This document shows, piece by piece, positions 23,084 to 30,993 of a DNA stretch of 40,409 nt (positions within the stretch are counted from its first letter, which is position 1; every line of letters starts with the position of its first letter). Below the pieces are notes generated by a model, which was not told where the DNA came from, ran no database searches, and saw only the letters and a list, made by a program, of their open reading frames with translations. The stretch lies in the NCBI GenBank assembly GCA_002440665.1, contig DJUX01000048.1, positions 1-40,409 on the forward strand, given 5' to 3'. The translations under genes were made by a program, and so were the position numbers. This stretch comes from Dechloromonas sp. UBA6271 (GTDB taxonomy: Bacteria; Pseudomonadota; Gammaproteobacteria; Burkholderiales; Rhodocyclaceae).

Positions 23084-24790
23084 TCAGTGCAGCAATTTGA
23101 GCAACAAAACGAGGTTGACCGCGAGCGAGGCGGCGGCGACGATCTTCCACAGCATGAGCGGGTTGCGCTGGACCAGCGGCTGCCGGCTAGGTGCCGCGAC
23201 CGGCCGGCTGGCGCCGCGCTCGAGCGCCAGGAGGAATTCCTCGGCGGTTTCGAAGCGGTCCGTGGCCTCGCGCGCCACGGCCTTGAGCAGGATGTTTTCC
23301 AGCCAGCCGGGAATTTCCGGGCGCCAGCGCGTCGGCCGGGCCGGTTCGCCGAATTTCGGCTTCTGGAAGGGTTCGATCTCGCCATAGGGGTACTTGCGCG
23401 TCAGCAGGTGGTACAGCGTAACACCGGCGGCATAGAGATCGAAACCGGGTTGCGGCGGCGCCCCGTCAAACAGTTCCGGCGCCATATACGACGGCGTGCC
23501 GGCCCGGCCGATCGGGTCGTCCGCCTTGCGCTCGCCCAGGCTGATGGCGACGCCGAGATCGAGGATGCGCAGCACGCCATCCTGGCCGAGATGAATGTTG
23601 TCGGTCTTGATGTCGCGATGCACGATGTCGAGCCGGTGCAGCGTGGCGATGCCCTTCAACAGCGCGACGCCGAGCCGCACCACCTCGCCGGCCGGGAAGT
23701 GCTGGTCGGCATCGAGCCGCGCCTGCAGCGTGGCGCCGGCGTGCCAGGTCATCAGGTAATAGAGGCAGCTTTTTTCCTCGGCCGGCACGACCTGTGGGAA
23801 AAAAGGCGAGACGACACGGCGCGCCCGCCACTCCTCCATCAGCAGTGCCGCCGTCGCCTCGCTGTCGCCTTCCATCGTCGGCTGCAAGGTCTTCAGTACC
23901 AGCTGCTGGCCGCTGCGCGGATTGCGCACGCGGTAGAGCAGCGTTTCCCGCGCGTCATGCAGCACCTCCTCGACGATCAGGCCATCGAGTTCGTGCCCGA
24001 CCTTGAGGCGGCTCGGCAGCGGCAGGCTGGCGGCGCTTTCCAGGCTGTCGCGCAGGCTGGCGCGCGGCAGCCCCAGCACATCGATGACGACCGCCGTCGC
24101 GTTGTCGTGCCCGCCCTGCGCCAGCGCCAAGCTGGTCAGCGCGGCGGCGGCGGCCTGCGGCTCGGGATGATCGAGCAGCACCTCGGCCATCAGCGCGTCG
24201 GGCAGGACGCTCCAGACGCCGTCGGAAACGAGCAGGAAGCGGTCGTCGACCGCCAGGTCGCCATCGGCGAAATCCATCAACACGCGCGGGTCAAGGCCGA
24301 TGGCGCGCGACAGCACATTGTTCAGTTCCGGGTGTTCCCAGGTGTGATCAACGGTCAGCGCGGCCAGGCGCCCTTCCTGCAGGCGATAGATGCGGCTGTC
24401 ACCAATATGGGCCGTGTAGAAGCGTCGACCGCGCAGGACGACGACCGACAGGGTCGTCGCCATGCCGGCCAGTTCGGCGTTGCGACTGCCTTCGGCGATC
24501 ACCCAGCGATTGAGCGCCGTCGTCACCGTCTCGATGGCGCGCGGCACACCCCAGGTGTCGGGGGTCGCGAAATAATCGGAGAGCAGGCCGCGCACCGTGT
24601 ATTCCGCCGCCTCGCGCCCGCCCTTGTGGCCGCCGATGCCGTCGGCCACGGCGGCGATGACGCCCTTGTTTTCGAGCTCCTGCCCCTCCGGCGTGGCAAT
24701 GCCGCAATAATCCTCGTTGCGCTCGCGCGGGCCGGTCAGTGACGAATGGCCGATGGCCAGCTGCAAGCGGTTTTTCTGCGGTTTTTCCAT
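23084..24790 (-). CDS. Bifunctional PPM phosphatase / Ser-Thr protein kinase, membrane-anchored
   Basis: Residues 1-240 form a PP2C-type phosphatase with the metal-binding Asp residues in ADGIGGH (50), GDSRIY (131), SDGVW (190) and GHDNA (229). Residues about 270-530 form a Hanks-type kinase: Lys300 in LVLKTL, HRDIKTDN at 391-398, DLG in place of DFG at 411-413 and GTPSYMAPE. No clear glycine-rich loop is visible. A single C-terminal helix (about 545-567) anchors the protein with the enzymes in the cytoplasm. Similar phosphatase-kinase fusions occur next to nirB/narK-type genes in Pseudomonas and betaproteobacteria; their targets are unknown. Confidence 0.9.
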   Translation of the reverse strand: MEKPQKNRLQLAIGHSSLTGPRERNEDYCGIATPEGQELENKGVIAAVADGIGGHKGGREAAEYTVRGLLSDYFATPDTWGVPRAIETVTTALNRWVIAEGSRNAELAGMATTLSVVVLRGRRFYTAHIGDSRIYRLQEGRLAALTVDHTWEHPELNNVLSRAIGLDPRVLMDFADGDLAVDDRFLLVSDGVWSVLPDALMAEVLLDHPEPQAAAAALTSLALAQGGHDNATAVVIDVLGLPRASLRDSLESAASLPLPSRLKVGHELDGLIVEEVLHDARETLLYRVRNPRSGQQLVLKTLQPTMEGDSEATAALLMEEWRARRVVSPFFPQVVPAEEKSCLYYLMTWHAGATLQARLDADQHFPAGEVVRLGVALLKGIATLHRLDIVHRDIKTDNIHLGQDGVLRILDLGVAISLGERKADDPIGRAGTPSYMAPELFDGAPPQPGFDLYAAGVTLYHLLTRKYPYGEIEPFQKPKFGEPARPTRWRPEIPGWLENILLKAVAREATDRFETAEEFLLALERGASRPVAAPSRQPLVQRNPLMLWKIVAAASLAVNLVLLLKLLH

Positions 24791-24835
24791 AGGCCGGATA
24801 CTACCCCTCTCCCCTCGTCCCGCCCGGCCGCGGCA

Positions 24836-25627
24836 TCAGCCGCGTACCAGTTTTTCGTATTGTCCGGTCAGGCTGTCCATCACTTCGAGGATGCGTTCGC
24901 TGGTCGTCGCCACGTTGCGCGCGGCGATATCACGATTGTTCTCCTGGCCGTTCAGGGCCTGCTCGAAGAACATCCACTGGGTATTGGCCAGCCCCAGTTC
25001 GGTGCGGATTTCGGCATTGTTCTGCGGGGCCGCGTTCAGCTCGGCCAGTGCAGCGACGAAATCGCGCCGCGCTGCCTCAAGTTCGACCTTGAGATTGTCG
25101 GAAGCGACGCCCGACCGCTCGAACAGGAAGCATTTGGCCATGCGCTGCGACAGCATGCGCTGGCGGCCCGACAGGTTCACCAGATGGCCGGCGCTGCTCG
25201 CCGCCTGCTTCTCGTAGAGGCCGGTCAGGACATGCGCGGCGCGCAGGGTCTTCTCGGATTCGGCCAGCACCAGACGTGCGTTGTCCGGCGTGCGCGGCTT
25301 GCCCAGCACCTCGCGATAGCCGGACCAGGCCTTGTCGAGGTCGGCGAGCGCCGCCTGGATCGCCTCGGTCGGCGCCAGCGTCTTCAATTCGGCGAGTTGC
25401 GCCTCGAACAGGCGGAGCGACTGCTCGAGCAGGCTGCCCGCCTTGCCCGGCATGACACCGGCCGCCTGCATGGCGAAGGCCTTGGCCATGCGCTGCAACA
25501 GCATACGCTGGCGGCCAGCCTTGTTGATCGCCGCACCGAGACTCAGCCCCTTGCCCGTTTCGGCCGCCAGGAGCGGAGTCGCCAGCAGCGCCCCCGCGGC
25601 CAACACCAGAAACTCTCTTCTTTTCAT
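24836..25627 (-). CDS. Periplasmic protein with two PilJ/NarX-type P-box domains
   Basis: The 263-residue product begins with a signal peptide (MKRREFLVLAAGALLATPLLAAE) and consists of two helical PilJ-type repeats. Each starts with a box like that of NarX: AGRQRMLLQRMAK at 37-49 and SGRQRMLSQRMAK at 153-165. In NarX this box binds nitrate and nitrite in the periplasm. There is no membrane helix, HAMP or kinase part, so it is probably a soluble or membrane-peripheral sensor or binding protein. It lies between narK and the phosphatase-kinase gene with short gaps (27 and 45 bp). Confidence 0.85.
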   Translation of the reverse strand: MKRREFLVLAAGALLATPLLAAETGKGLSLGAAINKAGRQRMLLQRMAKAFAMQAAGVMPGKAGSLLEQSLRLFEAQLAELKTLAPTEAIQAALADLDKAWSGYREVLGKPRTPDNARLVLAESEKTLRAAHVLTGLYEKQAASSAGHLVNLSGRQRMLSQRMAKCFLFERSGVASDNLKVELEAARRDFVAALAELNAAPQNNAEIRTELGLANTQWMFFEQALNGQENNRDIAARNVATTSERILEVMDSLTGQYEKLVRG

Positions 25628-25654
25628 TGGATTTCTCTATGGCGGGTTTGTCGA

Positions 25655-26869
25655 TCAGATCTTGGCGGCCGTCAGGTGGCTGGCGCCCCAGGTGGTACGC
25701 CAGCGGGTCTTGACGCCGGTCAGGCCAACCAGGGCCAGCACGGCAAGGCCGGCGAAGATCAGGAAGCCCATCTGGTAGCTGCCGGTCAGCTGTTTCGAGT
25801 AGCCGAGGCTGGAGGCCAGGTAGAAGCCGCCGACGCCGCCGGCCATGCCGACGAGGCCGGTCATGACGCCGATTTCCTTCTTGAAGCGTTGCGGCACCAG
25901 CTGGAACACCGCGCCGTTGCCCATACCCAGGGCCAGCATGGCGCAGACGAAGACGATCAGCGCCATCCAGGCTTCCGGCAGGCCGAAGCTGACGATGGCG
26001 AGGAAGATGGCGGCGAAGATGTACATCACGGTCAGCGACTTGACGCCGCCGACGCGGTCGGCCACGTTGCCGCCGATCGGGCGGACCAGCGAACCGGCGA
26101 AGACGCAGCCGGCGGTGAAGAAGCCGGCCATCTTCGGATCGAGGCCGTACTGGGTGTTGAAGTAGATGACCAGCGAGGAAGCCAGGCCGACGAAGCCGCC
26201 GAAGGTGACGGAGTAGAAGAACATGAACCACCAGGCATCCTTGTCCTTGAGCACCTTCATGTACTCGGCCAGGGTCTTGGGCGGCGGCGCATCCGGGGCG
26301 TCCTTGGCCATGAAGATGAAGGCGATCAGCACGATGACCAAAGGAATCAGCACGACGCCGAAGACATTGACCCAGCCAAAGGCAGCAGCGAGGCCCGGCG
26401 CAAACAAGGCGGCGAGCGCCGTACCCGAGTTGCCGGCCCCGGCAATGCCCATCGCCGTGCCCTGATGCTCGGCCGGATACCAGCGCGAGGCGAGCGGCAG
26501 CGCGGCAGCAAAGGAAGCGCCGGCAACGCCGAGGAAGAGGCCGAGGACCAGCACTTCACCGTAGGAATGCACGCCGATCTGCCAGGCGTAGAGCATGGTG
26601 GCGATGACCACGACCTGCCCGATGATCGCCGCCTTCTTCGGCGACAGGCGATCAACCAGAATGCCCATGATGATGCGCAGCAGCGCCCCGGCCAGCACCG
26701 GGGTGGCAACCATCATGCCCTTCTCGGCATGAGACAAGCCGAGATCCTTGGCGATGCTGATGCCGAGGGGGCCGAGCAGGACCCAGACCATGAAGGCGAG
26801 GTCGAAGTAGAGGAAGGCCGCCAGCAACGTGGGCGTATGGCCAGCCTGCAGGAATGATTTCTTGTCCAT
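25655..26869 (-). CDS. NarK-type nitrate/nitrite transporter (NNP family, MFS)
   Basis: The 404-residue carrier has twelve helices and the two nitrate signature motifs of the NNP family: GVAGASFAAALPLASRWYP with AGAGNSGTALAALFAPGLA in the first half and GMAGGVGGFYLASSLGY in the second. The arginines of the substrate site are in LRIIMGILVDR and VRPIGGNVADR. It follows nirD, so it probably serves nitrate import or nitrite handling for assimilation, alongside the ABC system. I start at ATG 26869; the extra upstream codons begin with GTG and lack a ribosome binding site. Confidence 0.92.
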   Translation of the reverse strand: MDKKSFLQAGHTPTLLAAFLYFDLAFMVWVLLGPLGISIAKDLGLSHAEKGMMVATPVLAGALLRIIMGILVDRLSPKKAAIIGQVVVIATMLYAWQIGVHSYGEVLVLGLFLGVAGASFAAALPLASRWYPAEHQGTAMGIAGAGNSGTALAALFAPGLAAAFGWVNVFGVVLIPLVIVLIAFIFMAKDAPDAPPPKTLAEYMKVLKDKDAWWFMFFYSVTFGGFVGLASSLVIYFNTQYGLDPKMAGFFTAGCVFAGSLVRPIGGNVADRVGGVKSLTVMYIFAAIFLAIVSFGLPEAWMALIVFVCAMLALGMGNGAVFQLVPQRFKKEIGVMTGLVGMAGGVGGFYLASSLGYSKQLTGSYQMGFLIFAGLAVLALVGLTGVKTRWRTTWGASHLTAAKI

Positions 26870-26903
26870 TTTGGGCACTTTCTTGAGGTTGACCGCGATA
26901 ACG

Positions 26904-26944
26904 GTCGTTTTATGGGCGGCTCCCCGGTAGGAGCGCCGCCGCTC
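26904..26944 (-). repeat. GC-rich hairpin between nirD and narK
   Basis: On the minus strand GGCGGCGCTCC and GGGGAGCCGCC pair around a short loop, without a T-run of terminator type (only CATAAAACG follows). It may stabilise or split the nirBD and narK parts of the transcript. Confidence 0.5.
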
Positions 26945-26947
26945 TTA

Positions 26948-27259
26948 TCAGACGGAAAGGAATACCTCGCCGCCCTCCACCTTCACTTCAAACTTGCTGC
27001 AGGAACCGACGTCCGGCGCGACGGCGTGGCCGTCCTCCAGGCCGATGTTCCAGCCGTGCAGCGGGCAGGTCACCCGGCGGCCATGCACGATGCCCTGCGA
27101 CAGCGGCCCGTTCTTGTGCGGGCACTTGTCGTGCAGCGCGAATACTTCGTCCTCGGCATTGCGGAAGACCGCGATATCGCCACCCGTGGCGCGCTTGACG
27201 ACGCGCGAGCCGAGTTGCGGGATGTCTTCCAGCTTGCAAACCAGTTTCCAGTCGCTCAT
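26948..27259 (-). CDS. nirD: Nitrite reductase small subunit NirD
   Basis: The 103-residue protein has the Rieske-like fold of NirD, with DKCPHKNGPLSQG and TCPLHGWNI supplying the two Cys and two His of a Rieske [2Fe-2S] site, which is not conserved in all NirD proteins. It pairs with NirB in the cytoplasmic NADH-dependent nitrite reductase. It follows nirB by 24 bp. Confidence 0.95.
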   Translation of the reverse strand: MSDWKLVCKLEDIPQLGSRVVKRATGGDIAVFRNAEDEVFALHDKCPHKNGPLSQGIVHGRRVTCPLHGWNIGLEDGHAVAPDVGSCSKFEVKVEGGEVFLSV

Positions 27260-27283
27260 TTCGTTTTCCTTGAATTCGCTGTC

Positions 27284-29722
27284 TTAGATCGAGATCGGCT
27301 CGAACTGCTTGATCGCATCGCCTTCGCGGCTGGTCTGCCACGGATCCTTGGCGTCCTTCAAGGCATCGAGCAGGCGGGCGTAAAGCACCTTGCGGCCCTC
27401 TTCGTCTTCAAGAATCTTGCCCTTGACGTAATCCATGCCGACGCGCTCCAGGTAGTGGCAGGTGCGCTCCAGGTACCAGCCCTCTTCACGATAGAGCTGC
27501 AGGAAGGCGCCGGAATATTCCATGACCTCCTCGTCTGACGTCACCTTGCACAGGAACTGGGCAACTTCGGTCTTGATGCCGCCGTTGCCGGCGATGTAGA
27601 TCTCGTAGCCGGAATCGACACCGATGATGCCGACGTCCTTGATGCCGGCCTCGGCGCAGTTGCGCGGACAGCCGGAAACGGCGAGCTTGACCTTGTGCGG
27701 CGCGTACATGTCGAACAGCATCTTTTCGAGCTTGACGCCCATCGACATCGCCAACTGCGTGCCAAAGCGGCAGTGCTCAGCGCCGACGCAGGTCTTCACG
27801 GTGCGGATCGACTTGCCGTAGGCGTGGCCGGAAACCATGCCGGCGGCGTTCAGGTCGGCCCACATCTTGGGCAGATCTTCCTTTTTGACGCCCAACAGGT
27901 CGATACGCTGACCACCGGTGACCTTGACGGTCGGCACGTTGTATTTCTCGGCGGCATCGGCGATGGCGCGCAGCTCGTTCGGCGTCGTCAGGCCACCCCA
28001 CATGCGCGGCACGACCGAATAGGTGCCGTCCTTCTGGATGTTGGCGTGCGAACGCTCGTTGATGAAACGTGACTGCGGATCGTCCTTGGCTTCGTGCGGC
28101 CAGGTCGAGATCAGGTAGTAATTCACCGCCGGGCGGCACTTGTCGCAGCCGTTCGGCGTCTTCCACTCGAGGGCCGCGAAAACGGCTTCCTTGCTGGTCA
28201 GGTGCTGGTTGAGGATGGCGTCGCGCACCATCTTGTGCGAGTGCTCGGTACAGCCACAGACTGGCTTCTTGTCGGAAGCCGCCGGGGTGTAGGCGCCACC
28301 GATGGTCGAAGCCAGGATCTGCTCGACCAGACCGGCGCACGAACCGCAGGAAGAGGCGGCCTTGGTGTGCTTCTTGACCTCATCGAGGGTGAACAGGCCC
28401 TTGGCCTTGATCGCCTGGACGATGCTGCCCTTGGTCACGCCGTTGCAGCCGCAGACCTCGGCGTTGTCGGCCATCGACGCCGCCTTGCTGTTGCCGGCGT
28501 GGCCGACGTCGCCGACCAGGTTCTGGCCGAAGATCAGGTGATCGCGGATGTCGTGGATGTCGCGGCCGTCCTTCAACAGCTGGAAGTACCACGGGCCATC
28601 GGCCGTGTCGCCGTACATGACGCCGCCGACCAGCTTGTTGTCCTTGATCACCAGCTTCTTGTACACGCCACCGTAGGGATCGTTGAGGATGATTTCCTCG
28701 GTGCCCTCGCCGCCCATGTAGTCGCCGGCCGAGAACAGGTCGATGCCGGTCACTTTCAGCTTGGTCGAGGTGACCGAGCCGGTGTAGCGGCCAATACCGT
28801 AGTTGGCGAGATGGTTGGCAGCGACCTTGGCCTGCTCGAACAACGGAGCGACCAGGCCGTAGGCGATGCCGCGATGGCTGACACACTCGCCGACCGCATA
28901 GACTTTCGGATCGTAGGTCTGCATCGTGTCGTTCACGACAATGCCGCGGTTGCAGTAGATACCGGACTTTTCGGCCAGTGCGTAGTTGGGGCGGATACCG
29001 GCGGCCATGACGACGAGGTCGGCCGGAATCTGCATGCCGTCCTTGAAGCGGATCGCGGCGACACGGCCGGACTCACCCTGGATCAAGGCTTCGGTCTGCT
29101 TTTGCAGCAGGAATTTGAGGCCCTTGTCCTCGAGCGATTTCTGCAGCATCTTGCCGGCCACTTCGTCGAGCTGGCGTTCGAGCAGCCACGGACCGATATG
29201 CACCACGGTGACGTCCATGCCGCGCAGCTTGAGGCCGTTGGCCGCTTCCAGACCCAACAGGCCGCCGCCGATGACGACCGCGTGCTTGTGCAGCTTGGCC
29301 GCCTCGATCATCTCGTCGGTATCCTTGATGTCGCGGTAACCGATGACGCCCGGCAGGTCGTTGCCGGGAATCGGCAGCATGAAGGGCGTCGAGCCGGTGG
29401 CGATAAGCAGGCGGTCGTAGGCTTCCTCGGTGCCATCGTCGGCGACGACCTTGCGGTTGACGCGGTCGATCTTGGCGATCTGCTTGCCGGTGTGCAGCGT
29501 GATGCCCTTTTCCTTGTACCAGTCCAGTTCGTTGAGGACGATTTCCTGGACGGTCATTTCGCCGGCCAGGACCGGGGAAAGGAGAATGCGGTTGTAGTTC
29601 GGGTGGGGTTCAGCGCCGAAGATCGTGATGTCGTAATGATCCGGCTTGATCTTCAGCAGTTCTTCGACGGTACGGACACCGGCCATGCCGTTGCCGATCA
29701 GGACGAGACGGGGTTTGCTCAT
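27284..29722 (-). CDS. nirB: Assimilatory nitrite reductase large subunit NirB
   Basis: NirB reduces nitrite to ammonium with NAD(P)H. The 812-residue protein has an N-terminal FAD/NAD domain (VLIGNGMAGVRTVEELL, VIGGGLLGLEAANGL), a BFD-type [2Fe-2S] domain (CGCNGVTKGSI and CGSCAGLVEQIL), a ferredoxin-like half-domain, and the siroheme-[4Fe-4S] domain with CVGAEHC and CPRNC. The start at ATG 29722 is preceded by GGAG; the longer frame to 29758 is untranslated leader. It heads the run nirB-nirD-narK-PilJ-kinase-MFS-cbiX-nasT and has a sigma-54 promoter. Confidence 0.97.
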   Translation of the reverse strand: MSKPRLVLIGNGMAGVRTVEELLKIKPDHYDITIFGAEPHPNYNRILLSPVLAGEMTVQEIVLNELDWYKEKGITLHTGKQIAKIDRVNRKVVADDGTEEAYDRLLIATGSTPFMLPIPGNDLPGVIGYRDIKDTDEMIEAAKLHKHAVVIGGGLLGLEAANGLKLRGMDVTVVHIGPWLLERQLDEVAGKMLQKSLEDKGLKFLLQKQTEALIQGESGRVAAIRFKDGMQIPADLVVMAAGIRPNYALAEKSGIYCNRGIVVNDTMQTYDPKVYAVGECVSHRGIAYGLVAPLFEQAKVAANHLANYGIGRYTGSVTSTKLKVTGIDLFSAGDYMGGEGTEEIILNDPYGGVYKKLVIKDNKLVGGVMYGDTADGPWYFQLLKDGRDIHDIRDHLIFGQNLVGDVGHAGNSKAASMADNAEVCGCNGVTKGSIVQAIKAKGLFTLDEVKKHTKAASSCGSCAGLVEQILASTIGGAYTPAASDKKPVCGCTEHSHKMVRDAILNQHLTSKEAVFAALEWKTPNGCDKCRPAVNYYLISTWPHEAKDDPQSRFINERSHANIQKDGTYSVVPRMWGGLTTPNELRAIADAAEKYNVPTVKVTGGQRIDLLGVKKEDLPKMWADLNAAGMVSGHAYGKSIRTVKTCVGAEHCRFGTQLAMSMGVKLEKMLFDMYAPHKVKLAVSGCPRNCAEAGIKDVGIIGVDSGYEIYIAGNGGIKTEVAQFLCKVTSDEEVMEYSGAFLQLYREEGWYLERTCHYLERVGMDYVKGKILEDEEGRKVLYARLLDALKDAKDPWQTSREGDAIKQFEPISI

Positions 29723-29809
29723 TTTTGGCTCCAACGTTGCGCGCACCCGAGGGTGCAAAATTCACTTCAGCGCATGACGTCGTTGCCACAGGGTGGCCGC
29801 TAGGCCAGG

Positions 29810-29827
29810 GCCGCCCTCGTTGGCGGC
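29810..29827 (-). promoter_or_regulatory. Hexaloop hairpin in the nirB leader
   Basis: On the minus strand GCCGCC-AACGAG-GGCGGC forms a 6-bp stem with a six-base loop having A at 1 and G at 4, the ANTAR-binding pattern. Only about 15 nt separate it from the expected start of transcription, so a first partner hairpin is not evident, and the downstream stem lacks a U-tract. Confidence 0.4.
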
Positions 29828-29851
29828 AGATTCGCTGTCTTGACCGACTAC

Positions 29852-29868
29852 AGCAATCACCGTGCCAA
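29852..29868 (-). promoter_or_regulatory. Sigma-54 promoter of the nirB operon
   Basis: The minus strand TTGGCACGGTGATTGCT has GG and GC 10 bp apart and matches the -24/-12 consensus. It lies about 130 bp before the nirB ATG in the 263-bp gap after trpD2. Confidence 0.85.
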
Positions 29869-29873
29869 GGTTA

Positions 29874-29886
29874 TAAGTTGATGATT
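29874..29886 (-). promoter_or_regulatory. IHF-like site upstream of nirB
   Basis: The minus strand AATCATCAACTTA matches 12 of 13 positions of the IHF consensus, just upstream of the -24 box. Confidence 0.5.
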
Positions 29887-29920
29887 TTCCGTGTTTTCGA
29901 GTTGTCGACCGCAACAATCG

Positions 29921-29961
29921 CGCACCAAAGCAGGGCGAAACAATCCGTTGCGGTGCAGCAA
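29921..29961. promoter_or_regulatory. NtrC-like sites upstream of nirB
   Basis: CGCACCAAAGCAGGGCG at 29921-29937 has one good NtrC half (GCACCA) and a degenerate second half. GTTGCGGTGCAGCAA at 29947-29961 matches the nrtA site at 14 of 15 bases but carries only the GTGCA half. Confidence 0.5.
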
Positions 29962-29985
29962 ATCGGGCGTGCGGGAGCCGCCAGC

Positions 29986-30975
29986 CTAGCCGGCCGCGGC
30001 GGAAAGCGTGCCGGCTTCGACGGCGACGATGGCCTTGGCCTGGTTCAAATCCTCGGCGTAGCCGGAAGCGAAGAGACAGCACGCCAGTTGGTTGGCGATC
30101 GGCTTGGGCAGGGGCAACTGGTGATCGAGTACGCGGCGGATCCAGGCGGCGGTACTGACTGCATCGGTCGCTTCCGGCAGGTTGGGCAGCGCGCGCAGGC
30201 TGTCGTGCTCGGCTTCAAACAGGATATCGGCGCGGGCGTCGTGCACATATTCGAGACGCGGCCGCCGCTTGGGATTGGCGAATGGCTCGCCCTCGGTGCC
30301 GCGCAGCAGGAGGCCGGGACGATCGAGGGTCAGCAGCATGTCGCGCATGAGATCGATGAAGTCGGGATGGGTCGCCGCCGCCACCAGGACGCCCTCGCCC
30401 CTGAAGGGATCGAGCAATTTGACCAGGCTGTGCGCGCTGTTGCGCACGCCGAGGCGGGCACGTAGGCCAAGCAGGTTATGGATGCCTGGCGACATGGCGC
30501 TGAGCGGGACGAAAGCCAGCCCCTTCTCTTCGAGCGTCGCCTGCGCCTGGGTCACCGAAGCCGAGGGCATGACACCCAGCTCGCGGAAGACATGGCCGCT
30601 GGTGATCCGCCCGTAGCCTTCGAGCAGGCCATGCGCCAGCACCGGAACGCCGAAGCGTTGCAGCATCAGCGCCAGCAGCGGGGTCAGGTTGGCTTCCTTG
30701 CGCGCACCGTTGTAGGTCGGCAGGACTACCGGCCGTACCCGGCCATGCGGCCGTTGCAGGGCGTCGGTGCGCTCCTCGGTGGCGGCCAGGAAACCGAGCA
30801 TTTCATCGAGCGACTCGCCCTTGACGCGCAGGCCAAGAATAATCGCACCGAGTTCGAGGTCGGGTACGCCGCCATCGAGCATCGCCGCGTAGAGGCGGTG
30901 CGCATCGTCGGCGGAAAGATCGCGGGAACCCTCGGCTCCACGGCCGATTTCCCTGATGTATTGGGCGTAACTCAT
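29986..30975 (-). CDS. Anthranilate phosphoribosyltransferase-like protein YbiB/TrpD2
   Basis: The 329-residue protein has the TrpD fold, with an N-terminal helical domain (ELGAIILGLRVKGES) and a central domain containing PTYNGARKEANLTPLLALML and GYGRITSGHVFRELG. The active-site glycine-rich loop of true TrpD (GTGGD) is replaced (PTYNGARKEAN), so anthranilate transfer is unlikely. TrpD2/YbiB proteins are known to bind nucleic acid. It follows nasA by 18 bp with a strong GGAGGAG, so the two are cotranscribed; a link between TrpD2 and nitrate assimilation is not explained. Confidence 0.88.
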   Translation of the reverse strand: MSYAQYIREIGRGAEGSRDLSADDAHRLYAAMLDGGVPDLELGAIILGLRVKGESLDEMLGFLAATEERTDALQRPHGRVRPVVLPTYNGARKEANLTPLLALMLQRFGVPVLAHGLLEGYGRITSGHVFRELGVMPSASVTQAQATLEEKGLAFVPLSAMSPGIHNLLGLRARLGVRNSAHSLVKLLDPFRGEGVLVAAATHPDFIDLMRDMLLTLDRPGLLLRGTEGEPFANPKRRPRLEYVHDARADILFEAEHDSLRALPNLPEATDAVSTAAWIRRVLDHQLPLPKPIANQLACCLFASGYAEDLNQAKAIVAVEAGTLSAAAG

Positions 30976-30993
30976 CGTCTCCTCCGGCTGCGT

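Noticed and set aside
22115..24742. Plus-strand open frame of 875 codons opposite the MFS, phosphatase-kinase genes
   Set aside because: It is antisense to two clearly recognisable proteins, has a biased His/Arg/Gln-rich composition and no motif. High G+C DNA gives long false frames.
28094..29803. Plus-strand open frame of 569 codons opposite nirB
   Set aside because: It is the antisense of a strongly conserved gene and has no domain of its own.
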